DNA of 64,000 bases, taken from Verrucomicrobiales bacterium. GTDB lineage: Bacteria; Verrucomicrobiota; Verrucomicrobiia; Verrucomicrobiales; DEV007. The position numbers and the translations under genes were made by a program. The stretch lies in the NCBI GenBank assembly GCA_012960505.1, contig DUBC01000007.1:276111-340110 (forward strand). The letters run 5' to 3'. The notes under the pieces were generated by a model. That model saw only the letters and a list, made by a program, of their open reading frames with translations, did no database searches and was not told the origin of the DNA. Of this stretch, positions 17,961-26,666 are shown in pieces. Position 1 is the first letter of the stretch, and every line of letters begins with the position of its first letter.

Positions 17961-19075
17961 GATTTTTGCTGACTCATTTGACGAACCGGGCGGAGGGAAT
18001 CAATGGTGCTGCGTAAGGCAATGCAAAGGTCATCCACGTCTTCCTCGTGCTGATCTCCCATGTGGCTTACCCGGAACACCCGGGTCTCAAGCTCGCCAGA
18101 ATTCGGAGCCACATAAATGCTGTGTTGGGTTTCGAGTATACGCACCAATTCCCGTGCATTGATGCCATTGGCGCAACGGACCGCGGTCATTGCGTTGGAG
18201 GGGCGCAGAGGAAACACCTGAAGCAAAAGGTCGGGCAGTTGATCCCTGAAATACTTTGCCAATTGAGCATGCCGCTCGATCCCTTGATCCAAGCCAGCCC
18301 GGCGCATCTGGTTGAGCCTTTCGTGAAGCATTAGAAAGAGGCTGATGGCGGGCGTATAGGGCATCTGGCCCCGGGCCTGGTTTTTCAAGTAGGTTTTCAG
18401 ATTAAAATAAATTCCGGAGGCCGGTGCTGAATCGAGCCGATCCAGGGCCCGCTGATTCAAGGCGACAAAGGAAAGGCCTGGTGGCAAGGCTAATGCTTTT
18501 TGAGAACTCAAGATCGCAACGTCGATCCCCCAATTATCCATCTGGAATTCATCTGCGCCAACTGTGCTGATGGCGTCCACAATAAACAGGGCATTGTGAC
18601 GGCGCGCAATTTCGCCAATGGCCGGGAGATCGTACAATACCCCCGTGGAGGTTTCATGTCCGTTGATCAGCAGGACATCAAACGAACCCCCCCTCAACCT
18701 CGCTTCTATGTCGCCGGGATCAACCGTTGTTCCATGAGCAAGTTGGATCTCTTCAAATGGCAGGCCGTTGGCGCGGCAAATATCAACCCAACGCTGTCCC
18801 CACACGCCCCCGTTCACGATCAGCGCTCTGCCTTCCGGCGATAAACATCCCTTGGCCGCAGCCTCCATCGCCCCAGTACCCGAGGCGGTTAAAATCACCA
18901 CCTCTCCCCGGGTATTGAAGAGAGCCTTGAGCCCCTCCAGTATTTCGAGGGTAAGTTTAGAGAAGGACTGGGTGCGATTGTACGGCGGTTGCCACGAACC
19001 GATGCGCAAAATATCCTCCGCTACCTGAGTGGGGCCAGGCATAAAAATCTTAAAATTTCGAAAATTGCTCAGCAT
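17957..19075 (-). CDS. Class V PLP aminotransferase (AEP/serine-glyoxylate transaminase-like)
   Basis: A 372-residue fold-type I class V aminotransferase. It starts near FMPGPTQVAEDILR, as in alanine-glyoxylate and 2-aminoethylphosphonate transaminases, and has the cofactor-site blocks TASGTGAMEAAAKG, INGHETSTGVLYDL and FIVDAISTVGADEF; the PLP lysine is in ILSSQKALALPPG. It is the first gene of a four-gene minus-strand operon. In such a cassette it most likely makes or consumes an amino-alcohol or aminophosphonate precursor by transamination of an aldehyde or keto acid. No phosphoenolpyruvate mutase is in the window, so a phosphonate route is unproven. G+C is high (37 of 60 in one counted line). 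Confidence 0.85.
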   Translation of the reverse strand: MLSNFRNFKIFMPGPTQVAEDILRIGSWQPPYNRTQSFSKLTLEILEGLKALFNTRGEVVILTASGTGAMEAAAKGCLSPEGRALIVNGGVWGQRWVDICRANGLPFEEIQLAHGTTVDPGDIEARLRGGSFDVLLINGHETSTGVLYDLPAIGEIARRHNALFIVDAISTVGADEFQMDNWGIDVAILSSQKALALPPGLSFVALNQRALDRLDSAPASGIYFNLKTYLKNQARGQMPYTPAISLFLMLHERLNQMRRAGLDQGIERHAQLAKYFRDQLPDLLLQVFPLRPSNAMTAVRCANGINARELVRILETQHSIYVAPNSGELETRVFRVSHMGDQHEEDVDDLCIALRSTIDSLRPVRQMSQQKS

Positions 19076-19360
19076 ACGGGGGTTTTTATGTAGTTGTTCG
19101 GATAATTCCGAAATCTACGCTTTGTCAGACGGAAGAGCAATTTTTAATCTGCCTCTTCAATTGTGATGAAACAGCCACCAGAAAGAGGAATCAGCGCCTT
19201 AATTGCTTGGAGAATTTCACTCCACTATTCCAATGCAGAGAAGTTCAGAGGATCCTCATCTCAATTCTACTGTTCTCACCAATTGCCCAAGAAACACTGA
19301 GATTCATCAAAACAGAAAATTCCTCAGCCCAACCCTTAGAACATAGGGATTTGTAAGATG

Positions 19361-19433
<73 letters not shown>

Positions 19434-19521
19434 TTACACCCTACCAGATATCATTTGCATGATACTAATGAGGGTCGGAAAACTAATGTCTTTAGATAAA
19501 AGTGACAAGTGAGAATTGGCT

Positions 19522-20691
19522 CTAAAATGCAGATTCATACAAATCAGCAAATTCATCCACTCCGACAGTCCTCGGATTAAAGGTTCCGGTCCACTGACTT
19601 GAGGCGTCCTTGGATAGAGTCAAGAAATTTCCTCTGTCTACACCATATGAAGACAATTCACTTGAAATACCGGCAATATCTAAAAGGTCATTAACTCTGT
19701 TTGATAAATCACCGTCATACAAATCAGTATAAATATTTTTGATGCCAGAATCCTCAGAATTATATCGAATCACATGAGGAAGCATCATTCCAACAGCGGC
19801 ACCATGTATGATTCCAAATTGAGCAGTCAAAGGGTTAGCTGCCGCATGAGCCGCTCCCAGCATGCTCGATTCGATAGCCGTCCCCGCGTAAGCAGCTCCA
19901 AGGATCATCTTGGACCTAGCTTCAATGTCTTTGGGATCTTTAAGAACGGACTCAAATGACTCATTTAAAAGATTAAATGCTAGTTTGGAATATTGATAGC
20001 TAACATCATTCCTCTTAGTCGTAACGCACGTTTCGATGGCATGAGAAAGCGCATCAATGCCGGTATGTGAAGTCACTTTGCTGGGTTGCGTCACTGTCAG
20101 CTCAGGATCAAGAATGGCAATCCTAGCAGCGGCTTTTTTGTCCCCACAAGCCATCTTAATATGAGTCTCTGAATCAGCAATTATTGCGTAGCTCTGGCAC
20201 TCACTGCCGGTCCCTGCGGTCGTTGGTATTGCAATGAATGGCAGCATCTCATTGTCGGCTTTACCACTACCCCAATAGTCCTTCATTTCACCGCCATTAG
20301 TTAGTATGAAATTACATCCCTTCGCTGTGTCCAAACTAGATCCGCCACCGAGTCCGACGATTAAATCAATGCTCTGGCCCTGAGCCTTATCAACACACGA
20401 AGAAACATCCTCAGTGGTCGGATTCTCTCTCACATCAGTATATGTCAAAACATCAATTCCTGCATTAATGAGAATCATCATGACCCATTCCATGTGCCCG
20501 GCCTCAGCGATTCCTGGATCTGTAACGAGCAGAACTTTACTTCCTCCAAGAGATTTTACATGATCAGCTAAACTCGAAACTGCCCCCGAACCAAAGTCGA
20601 CTCTGGTTTCCGTTAGCGCACCAAAAGCTATAATTTCATCTGATTGGCAGTACTCCGAACAAATGTCAGCTGCCTTAATTTCAGTACTCAT
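19522..20691 (-). CDS. Iron-containing alcohol dehydrogenase
   Basis: A 389-residue group III (iron-dependent) alcohol dehydrogenase. The dinucleotide-binding region contains GLGGGSSLDTAKGCNF, followed by IAIPTTAGTGSECQSYAI. The metal ligand region has HTGIDALSHAIETCVT and, further on, AHAAANPLTAQFGIIHGAAV and MLPHVIRYN, supplying the conserved Asp and His residues. It interconverts an alcohol and an aldehyde with NAD(P)H. It is the last gene of the operon and overlaps the aldehyde dehydrogenase as ATGA, so the two probably act in sequence on one substrate. The substrate is unknown; reductases of phosphonoacetaldehyde and other short aldehydes belong to the same family. Confidence 0.9.
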   Translation of the reverse strand: MSTEIKAADICSEYCQSDEIIAFGALTETRVDFGSGAVSSLADHVKSLGGSKVLLVTDPGIAEAGHMEWVMMILINAGIDVLTYTDVRENPTTEDVSSCVDKAQGQSIDLIVGLGGGSSLDTAKGCNFILTNGGEMKDYWGSGKADNEMLPFIAIPTTAGTGSECQSYAIIADSETHIKMACGDKKAAARIAILDPELTVTQPSKVTSHTGIDALSHAIETCVTTKRNDVSYQYSKLAFNLLNESFESVLKDPKDIEARSKMILGAAYAGTAIESSMLGAAHAAANPLTAQFGIIHGAAVGMMLPHVIRYNSEDSGIKNIYTDLYDGDLSNRVNDLLDIAGISSELSSYGVDRGNFLTLSKDASSQWTGTFNPRTVGVDEFADLYESAF

Positions 20692-22118
20692 GCAACTTGA
20701 ATAGATCGTCTTCGATATAAAAATTCAAATAGATTGCCTTCATGAGGCTGGTCCCACTCGATATGATTAGTTGGCATGGCGCCGACATTTAACCGTTCAA
20801 TGTGATCAGCAAATATCAACTCATCGAGCCAACTGCTATCTTTAGTAATCGCAGCTACGGCCAACGACTTGCCGATCGAACCAAGCATTTGATCCTGTGG
20901 CATTTCAATGACGCTCGCGTACGGAAAGAGAAACTCAGTATTACCAATAGGATGGTCAATTGAATCACATCTAACTATGGTCGGAAGCATGTAATGCATG
21001 CCGTCCCTCTGCACGTAACGCTCACTACCATCCCTCTTTTCAAGGCTAATGTCCTTGGCGCCACCCTCTTCAAGACCATCCTCAATGGACACGTTTATCC
21101 ATTCGGCCATTTTGGGATTAGCAAAACCTGACAAAGTGGCTTCATTATCATCCTGAGCACGGACCTTCATTGGGACCAATGCCTCAGCTAACGCGTCAGC
21201 AATCTCGTCAGCATACTTAGGCACAATGACGCAACTTGCATTGATGCAGGACCTGCCTGAGTTGGCTGAAATACTCCTGACCATTAGATCGAGGTGATTT
21301 TTCCAATTCTCAATTTCGTCATCACCAATAAGTATTTTGGATCTGCCAGCACCATGAACTTCTACTCTCGGATCATTTTCGTACTGCTTGACCGTATCAT
21401 CACCACCAAAAAGCATCACTCTATTGCAATTCCTTATGATAGCAGATGAACCATCATGATGAGCAGGGTAGAAACTAAAAGCCTCTGCCGGAGCTCCGGC
21501 CTTAATGAATGACTGTATCACTCTCCATGGGGTCCATGGTTCCTCACGTCCAGGCTTTAGAACGACCGGAGTCTTCATGGCTATAGAAGGTATCCACAAC
21601 GCGTTAACGGCCGGGCTATTCGACGGAAGCACGACACCAAGAGCCGTAGTCGTGGGAACAAAAGAAACAGTCACACCTAACTGACTGCCATAAGCCACAT
21701 CAAGGACATCAGTACTCATGCCTCTGGAAAGACCCTTAAGTATTGTTGGCACCTGAGCAAAGACTCCATGCAGCCTCTCCATATTCATACGAATAAGCGA
21801 ATGAGGAAGACCACTGGTAGCTGCTAAGGAATGAAGATATTCTTCAGGGCCCTGCATTACACCCTCATCACCAACAGGCAATTCATCGGTAAGGAAGATG
21901 TCGCCTGCCTTGAGCGTTATATCGAGCAGATCCTGAGTTGAAAATTTCTGTAAAGCTGTACGTCCAACAGTTAAATTCAAGAGATCCCTCTTAATTAATC
22001 CGGAATTTGCCATGGTTATTCTGGCCACAGGATCACCACCTTGTACCGGACAAATGTCTTGCACATCGAAGCTCCGGTACACTTCACCTTGGCGCAATAA
22101 TGGAATGGTCGGCAACAT
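20688..22118 (-). CDS. Aldehyde dehydrogenase superfamily acyl-adenylate or acyl-CoA reductase (EhpG/LuxC-like context)
   Basis: A 476-residue aldehyde dehydrogenase superfamily protein. Cofactor-binding blocks are ALGVVLPSNSPAVNALWIPS and TPVVLKPGREEPWTPWRV; the catalytic cysteine is Cys291 in NSGRSCINASC. EVHGAGRSKILIGDD just before it is typical of the acyl-group-reducing branch. Its neighbours are an EhpF-like adenylase and an alcohol dehydrogenase. The most economical reading is NAD(P)H-dependent reduction of an activated carboxylate to an aldehyde, as proposed for EhpF/EhpG in griseoluteic acid biosynthesis. Oxidation of an aldehyde is the alternative. It lies 11 bases downstream of the adenylase gene and overlaps the alcohol dehydrogenase gene. 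Confidence 0.85.
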   Translation of the reverse strand: MLPTIPLLRQGEVYRSFDVQDICPVQGGDPVARITMANSGLIKRDLLNLTVGRTALQKFSTQDLLDITLKAGDIFLTDELPVGDEGVMQGPEEYLHSLAATSGLPHSLIRMNMERLHGVFAQVPTILKGLSRGMSTDVLDVAYGSQLGVTVSFVPTTTALGVVLPSNSPAVNALWIPSIAMKTPVVLKPGREEPWTPWRVIQSFIKAGAPAEAFSFYPAHHDGSSAIIRNCNRVMLFGGDDTVKQYENDPRVEVHGAGRSKILIGDDEIENWKNHLDLMVRSISANSGRSCINASCVIVPKYADEIADALAEALVPMKVRAQDDNEATLSGFANPKMAEWINVSIEDGLEEGGAKDISLEKRDGSERYVQRDGMHYMLPTIVRCDSIDHPIGNTEFLFPYASVIEMPQDQMLGSIGKSLAVAAITKDSSWLDELIFADHIERLNVGAMPTNHIEWDQPHEGNLFEFLYRRRSIQVA

Positions 22119-22129
22119 TGATAAGCTTT

Positions 22130-23185
22130 CTAGTATACTCCTTCGACAACCTTCTTTTCCATGGCTCCGAATGGCCTAACGTCACCCACTCCATCCCAGG
22201 GATATTTATCGATAGGCTCTCTCCTGATAGCCTCATCACGTTCGAGAAAACGAGGCATGAAAAATTCTTTTGTTAGCGTCGTCAGTTCGACGCGTCCAAA
22301 ATCTCCATAAGGCATCGTTGTAGCCGTATCTTTAGGGTCGACGACACGAAGAACAGCTCTGGGCTGAGGAGCGTAATAGGTCACACTGTACGTTTCATCT
22401 AATGGACGACTAACAGCAAGACCCATCAAAGTGTTACCATATGTGGGAACCAAATGCGTCTTGCCTTCAAGGACTTCCTCTACCCAGAACCGGACCGCCT
22501 GCGGTGTCATTGTTGTACCACCACAAAAGACCCCCTTAATTCCAGACCCTGGAACGGATAGCCTCTCACCAATTGACTCCAGAAGTTTAGGAGTCGTGAA
22601 CATGCAACCAATGTCACGATGCTTAATTATTTCTACGGCCTGGTCAATGACATGTTTTTGATATCTCTCGACTTCATCAATTTGTTTGCGGATAATCAAT
22701 TTTTTGACCCACCGAGGATCAAGGTCAACATGATAACAGCTACCTCCCCTATGTTGAGCAAGATGCTCAACTGCTAATCTCAATCTCCTCGGACCAGTGG
22801 GTCCTACCATGATCCAATTCGCACCCCTTGGAAAATGCTCATCAGAAAGCGTTTCAGAAAACATCTCGTAGTCATGCTTATAATCGTCCCAACCGACTCG
22901 CTGCTTAGGCAACCCAGTCGTGCCTCCAGTTTCAAAAACATTGAATGGCCTCCCATCCATTCCCTTTGGAACAAACCTTTCATTCTTTTCGTCCCTCAGC
23001 CATTCATCCTGAAAATGATCAAACTTATGAATGTCATCAAATGATTGGACTTCATCCCTAGGATCCCAACCCGCTTCTTTCTTCCAGTCCAACCAAAATG
23101 GACATCCAGTCTCTTCAGAAAAATGCCAAGTTAATATTTGTCGGAGTTGATTATCTAGCATCTCCTTCGCTTCTTCTGTAGTCAT
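22130..23185 (-). CDS. EhpF-like/PaaK-like adenylating enzyme lacking the C-terminal ANL domain
   Basis: A 351-residue member of the ANL (acyl-CoA ligase) superfamily in its phenylacetate-CoA-ligase branch. The phosphate-binding loop is FETGGTTGLPKQRVGW; other blocks are GVFCGGTTMTPQAVRFW and VPTYGNTLMGLAVSRP, followed by DFGRVELTTLT. The protein ends where the C-terminal CoA-binding domain would begin, as in EhpF of the griseoluteic acid pathway, which is known to lack that domain and is proposed to hand an acyl-adenylate to a reductase. Here the next gene is such a reductase. The carboxylic acid substrate is unknown. No phenazine genes are nearby, so a different acid is likely. Confidence 0.78.
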   Translation of the reverse strand: MTTEEAKEMLDNQLRQILTWHFSEETGCPFWLDWKKEAGWDPRDEVQSFDDIHKFDHFQDEWLRDEKNERFVPKGMDGRPFNVFETGGTTGLPKQRVGWDDYKHDYEMFSETLSDEHFPRGANWIMVGPTGPRRLRLAVEHLAQHRGGSCYHVDLDPRWVKKLIIRKQIDEVERYQKHVIDQAVEIIKHRDIGCMFTTPKLLESIGERLSVPGSGIKGVFCGGTTMTPQAVRFWVEEVLEGKTHLVPTYGNTLMGLAVSRPLDETYSVTYYAPQPRAVLRVVDPKDTATTMPYGDFGRVELTTLTKEFFMPRFLERDEAIRREPIDKYPWDGVGDVRPFGAMEKKVVEGVY

Positions 23186-23253
23186 AGTTATATTATATGA
23201 GATGTATTAATCTTAGAATCTAATTTAATTGCCTAGCCCAACAAGTTAGCAGT

Positions 23254-24873
23254 TTAAAACTTTGGAAAGAACTTGTTCACGGTCGACTCAGCGGGCTTTG
23301 CAGTGAACAAGGAAACAATAATCATTGCTAACGCGCCAGCACCGAAACTGAATACTACAGGCATCATGCCTATTGGTGGCTCAAATCCTGCCTGCTCTAC
23401 AAAACTTGCCAGCATTCTATTATAAACCATATATTCACCACCCCAACCTGATGCTTTAAAGAAGTAAAGCCATACAGCCGTCGCGGAAATAATTGAAGCG
23501 AATGCACCAGTCTTAGTGGCCCCTTTCCAATAAAGTGCGGCAAAGACTAAAGGTGTGAGACTAGCGAAACCTGAAAAACTCCAAATAGCCAAATCAAAGA
23601 CACTCTTCTTAAATAGAAGAATAGAAAACACATAAGTGATAATCACAATGCTAATGACAAAGAGTCTGGCTATAAGTATAATTTGCTTGTCGGTGAAACG
23701 ATCCTTACCAAATTTATCGATCACGACATCGTTAGTGAACATTGTACCCAAGCAAAGGAACTGCGAGTCCAGTGATGACATGATCGCTGCAAGAATTCCC
23801 GCAGTCACTAACCCAACAACGATTGGATCCTTAACTAGAATACCCACCATTTTAGCAAGGACTGCTCCCCCTGGTGTGCCTTCAGGCAATTTCCCAGTAG
23901 CCCACAATCCGATGAGCACACAAGGGACCCAAACAATCATGATACATATTGGATGCGCTATCACAGTGAGCCTGAAACTCTTGGCGCTCCGAGCAGTGAG
24001 CCAGTGCTGAAATAGATGAGGAAACATACCGACACTCAGTGGTATTAGCATATAACTTAAAAACATTAGCTTGGGGACACCCACACTATCATCAAGCCCA
24101 GAAACATCCCTGACCAAGTGAGCGTCATTAGCCTGAGCGATAGCTGCCCCAAGACCTCCCAATTTGTCACTGATTAGATAAAAGGCCAAAAGGCCCATCG
24201 CCATAAACACAATCGTTTGGAATGTATTAGCCCAAGCAGCGGCACGGGAACCTCCCGCAAAAATGTAACAGAGAACAACCAAACAAATGACAAGGCCGGT
24301 CAATTCTCCGGGAATCGCGCCACTAGTTGATTCAAATAACTCGGGAAACATTCCAGGAGCCTTACCTTTGGGCCCAGTAACACCCATAATGGTTTTGCCG
24401 GCTCCGATGACACCGATAAGAAGATACGGTATAACCAATAGAACTAATATTGGAAAGAGCAGATAACCGATCGCTTTAGATTCAAAACGGTCACGGAAGA
24501 ACTGAATTTGAGTTACGTAACCATATTTTTTTCCAAATGACCATAATTTGATACCGATCAAGAAGAAGCAGGCAGCATGAATGAGTCCTGAGGAAGAGGC
24601 CATGAGCCCGTACGTACCAACGCCCCGCTCAAAGGCCTTGCCCGTTGACCCGACCAACGCAAAAGCCGTCATTGTAGTACCAAATACAGACATGAGAAGC
24701 ATGAAGGGGCCAATGCTTCGACTAGCCACAAAGTAATCAGTGCTGGTGCCCCTAAAGAGCAACTTACTCATCATTGCCAAGCCTAATAACAATCCCAGAT
24801 AGATAGCTATGACAACGACAGGAATCGTCGAGGTCGCAAGTAAATTAAAGTGAATGAAATTCTCAGGATTCAT
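23254..24873 (-). CDS. Sodium:solute symporter (SSS family)
   Basis: A 539-residue inner-membrane transporter of the sodium:solute symporter family, with about 13 hydrophobic helices. Family features are TDYFVASRSIGPFMLLMSVF near residue 50, GTTMTAFALVGSTGKAFERG (sodium-site region) and AGGSRAAAWANTFQTIVF. I chose the ATG at 24873 because AAGGGGGTGA, a good Shine-Dalgarno match, precedes it; an in-frame start at 24900 also exists. It overlaps the small DUF3311 gene by 11 bases, the standard arrangement for symporter/DUF3311 pairs. It probably imports the acid or alcohol handled by the downstream enzymes. The substrate is unknown. Confidence 0.93.
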   Translation of the reverse strand: MNPENFIHFNLLATSTIPVVVIAIYLGLLLGLAMMSKLLFRGTSTDYFVASRSIGPFMLLMSVFGTTMTAFALVGSTGKAFERGVGTYGLMASSSGLIHAACFFLIGIKLWSFGKKYGYVTQIQFFRDRFESKAIGYLLFPILVLLVIPYLLIGVIGAGKTIMGVTGPKGKAPGMFPELFESTSGAIPGELTGLVICLVVLCYIFAGGSRAAAWANTFQTIVFMAMGLLAFYLISDKLGGLGAAIAQANDAHLVRDVSGLDDSVGVPKLMFLSYMLIPLSVGMFPHLFQHWLTARSAKSFRLTVIAHPICIMIVWVPCVLIGLWATGKLPEGTPGGAVLAKMVGILVKDPIVVGLVTAGILAAIMSSLDSQFLCLGTMFTNDVVIDKFGKDRFTDKQIILIARLFVISIVIITYVFSILLFKKSVFDLAIWSFSGFASLTPLVFAALYWKGATKTGAFASIISATAVWLYFFKASGWGGEYMVYNRMLASFVEQAGFEPPIGMMPVVFSFGAGALAMIIVSLFTAKPAESTVNKFFPKF

Positions 24874-25093
24874 TTGAGTCACCCCCTTCTGCCCAATCAA
24901 CTAAATCCTTAGGCCAAGCAAATTTAATTGCAAAGACCCAGAGTATTGAAGCCGCTAATGAGTAGCAAGCATGGTAAAAAAGCCCGACAGGCATAAAACC
25001 GAAGACCAGCTCAGAATTTCCCCAGTTCCAAGTGTCATGGTGAAGAACACCAAGTACGATGGCTAGTGCTAAAATTATTCTTTTAGAAGTCAT
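24863..25093 (-). CDS. DUF3311-type small membrane partner of the symporter
   Basis: A 76-residue protein with two hydrophobic segments (about 5-20 and 38-56) and the pattern VFGFMPVGLFYHACYSLAAS followed by LWVFAIKFAWP, which fits DUF3311. Such proteins are nearly always encoded just before, and overlapping, an SSS symporter, and probably assist it. Here the overlap is 11 bases. Confidence 0.75.
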   Translation of the reverse strand: MTSKRIILALAIVLGVLHHDTWNWGNSELVFGFMPVGLFYHACYSLAASILWVFAIKFAWPKDLVDWAEGGDSNES

Positions 25094-25123
25094 TATTTAA
25101 AAAAAACTCATATACCAATACCG

Positions 25124-26656
25124 TTATTTTGAAGCGGTCTTGGCGCCCTCTTTAAAAGCGTACAGGTGAGCTTGAGTTGCAATATACAAGACGCCATTCG
25201 CAATGACAGGACTTGCATAAACGGGTGCTGAAAATTCGACCAAGCCAATCTTTTCCATCTTGCGACTATGCTTAAGGATCACTACTTCCCCATCCTCATT
25301 ACCAATGAAGACTTTTCCGTCAGCCACTAAAGTTGAACCCCAAATGTGACTCTTTGTGTCATATACCCAAGCTTTCTTCCCGGTCTTCACATCAACGCAA
25401 TGGACCCTACCTCTGTAATCTGCTGCATAAACTAAGCCATCAGCAATTGAAACTGTCGATATTCCTCTCTCAATTTCAGTATAATCCCAGTTAACCTTTC
25501 CAGTCTTCGCATTAACAGACATCATTCTGCCAACGCCTTCACCATGCTCTGGGTCCTGACCAATCAATGAAATCACATTACCTTCGTGATAGACTGGAGA
25601 TGAAATATACTCACTTGGGCCTTCGAACGTTGCGTATTTGACCTTTTTGCCGTCCTTGTCTTTCCGATACTCAGGCAAATTACCGTCGACTCTCCAATTC
25701 TCAGGCATGACGAGAAAACCTTCATCGTCCTCTTTGGCCTTTGGATCAAAACTATATAAGTAGCCGTCACCTGCACCAAAGAAGATAGTGGATTTACCAT
25801 CAACCTTAGCCACCATTGGACTAGACCAATTGCAGTGCATTACTCTTTCACCAATCTTCGAAGCTTCCTCACCGACCAGTTCTCCCGTAGCTAAATCAAG
25901 AAGAATAAGACAAGGCGCCTGCGGGGCCGGAACATTGAGGTGAGACCAGTCAACACCGTTTGAAGTAGTAACTACTAGCTTCCCATCAACAATTTTAGGA
26001 GATGAACTCGCAATGTTATGAGGGAAAACACCCAGTTCTTCACGCATATCATACACCCAAATAATATCACCATCGCCCTTACCCGCCTTGAATGTCTTAC
26101 CGCCAGTCATCATAAACTTAGCTTCATCCTTGAATGGCCCATCATTACCGTTCGCCATTCCCTCCATATCAACACAAACAACCCTGCAGCGGTTGGATAT
26201 AAAATAGGCCCTACCTTTGTGAATTAGCGGAGAGGAGCAAACACCGAGATATTCCCAGTCTGAGACCTTTCCAGCCCCGAGCTTAGGAATTACGAGCTGC
26301 CAGAGGAAGCCTCCATCCTTTTCATCAAAGCACATAATAATGCCCCTATCTCCCTCATGTTGAGCATCTCTTGGGGATTCATTGTTAGTACCAATGAGAA
26401 CTTTCCCTTCTGCTATAGTTGGCGTGCCATAGCTTTGCGAACCGATCTTTGCTACCCACTTGACGTTCTTGGTAGTGGAGAGATCAATGTCTTCGGTACC
26501 CTTTTTTCTCTTACCAGGTTCCATTTCTAGAGGTATGGCCTTAGCAGAAGAGGCCATGTTATTATTTCCATCACCTCCCCACTCAGGCCAATCGGCAGAG
26601 TATGATGTTGTTAGATTAACTGTAATTAATATGGCAATTGCTTTAATGGTTTTCAT
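25124..26656 (-). CDS. Secreted PQQ-like beta-propeller protein
   Basis: A 510-residue secreted protein with an N-terminal signal peptide (MKTIKAIAILITVNLTTSYS) and repeated PQQ-like blades: GTPTIAEGKVLIGTNNES, SSPKIVDGKLVVTTSNG, GISTVSIADGLVYAADYRGR, WGSTLVADGKVFIGNEDGEV and ASPVIANGVLYIATQAHLYA. Several blades carry the AxDGKV and GxxxW features of this repeat. Proteins like this may be quinoprotein dehydrogenases or BamB-like scaffolds; catalytic calcium ligands cannot be judged by eye. It begins 10 bases after a second propeller gene and ends 30 bases before DUF3311, so it belongs to the operon and may be the periplasmic oxidoreductase or binding component. Confidence 0.88.
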   Translation of the reverse strand: MKTIKAIAILITVNLTTSYSADWPEWGGDGNNNMASSAKAIPLEMEPGKRKKGTEDIDLSTTKNVKWVAKIGSQSYGTPTIAEGKVLIGTNNESPRDAQHEGDRGIIMCFDEKDGGFLWQLVIPKLGAGKVSDWEYLGVCSSPLIHKGRAYFISNRCRVVCVDMEGMANGNDGPFKDEAKFMMTGGKTFKAGKGDGDIIWVYDMREELGVFPHNIASSSPKIVDGKLVVTTSNGVDWSHLNVPAPQAPCLILLDLATGELVGEEASKIGERVMHCNWSSPMVAKVDGKSTIFFGAGDGYLYSFDPKAKEDDEGFLVMPENWRVDGNLPEYRKDKDGKKVKYATFEGPSEYISSPVYHEGNVISLIGQDPEHGEGVGRMMSVNAKTGKVNWDYTEIERGISTVSIADGLVYAADYRGRVHCVDVKTGKKAWVYDTKSHIWGSTLVADGKVFIGNEDGEVVILKHSRKMEKIGLVEFSAPVYASPVIANGVLYIATQAHLYAFKEGAKTASK

Positions 26657-26666
26657 GTTAGACTTT

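Noticed and set aside
15726..19075. Firm call of a phosphonate biosynthesis cluster
   Set aside because: No PEP mutase or phosphonopyruvate decarboxylase in the window, and the kinase fits a phosphate-ester alcohol better.
19076..19360. 41-residue plus-strand ORF between aminotransferase and tRNA
   Set aside because: No start signal, no recognisable domain and composition like noncoding DNA.
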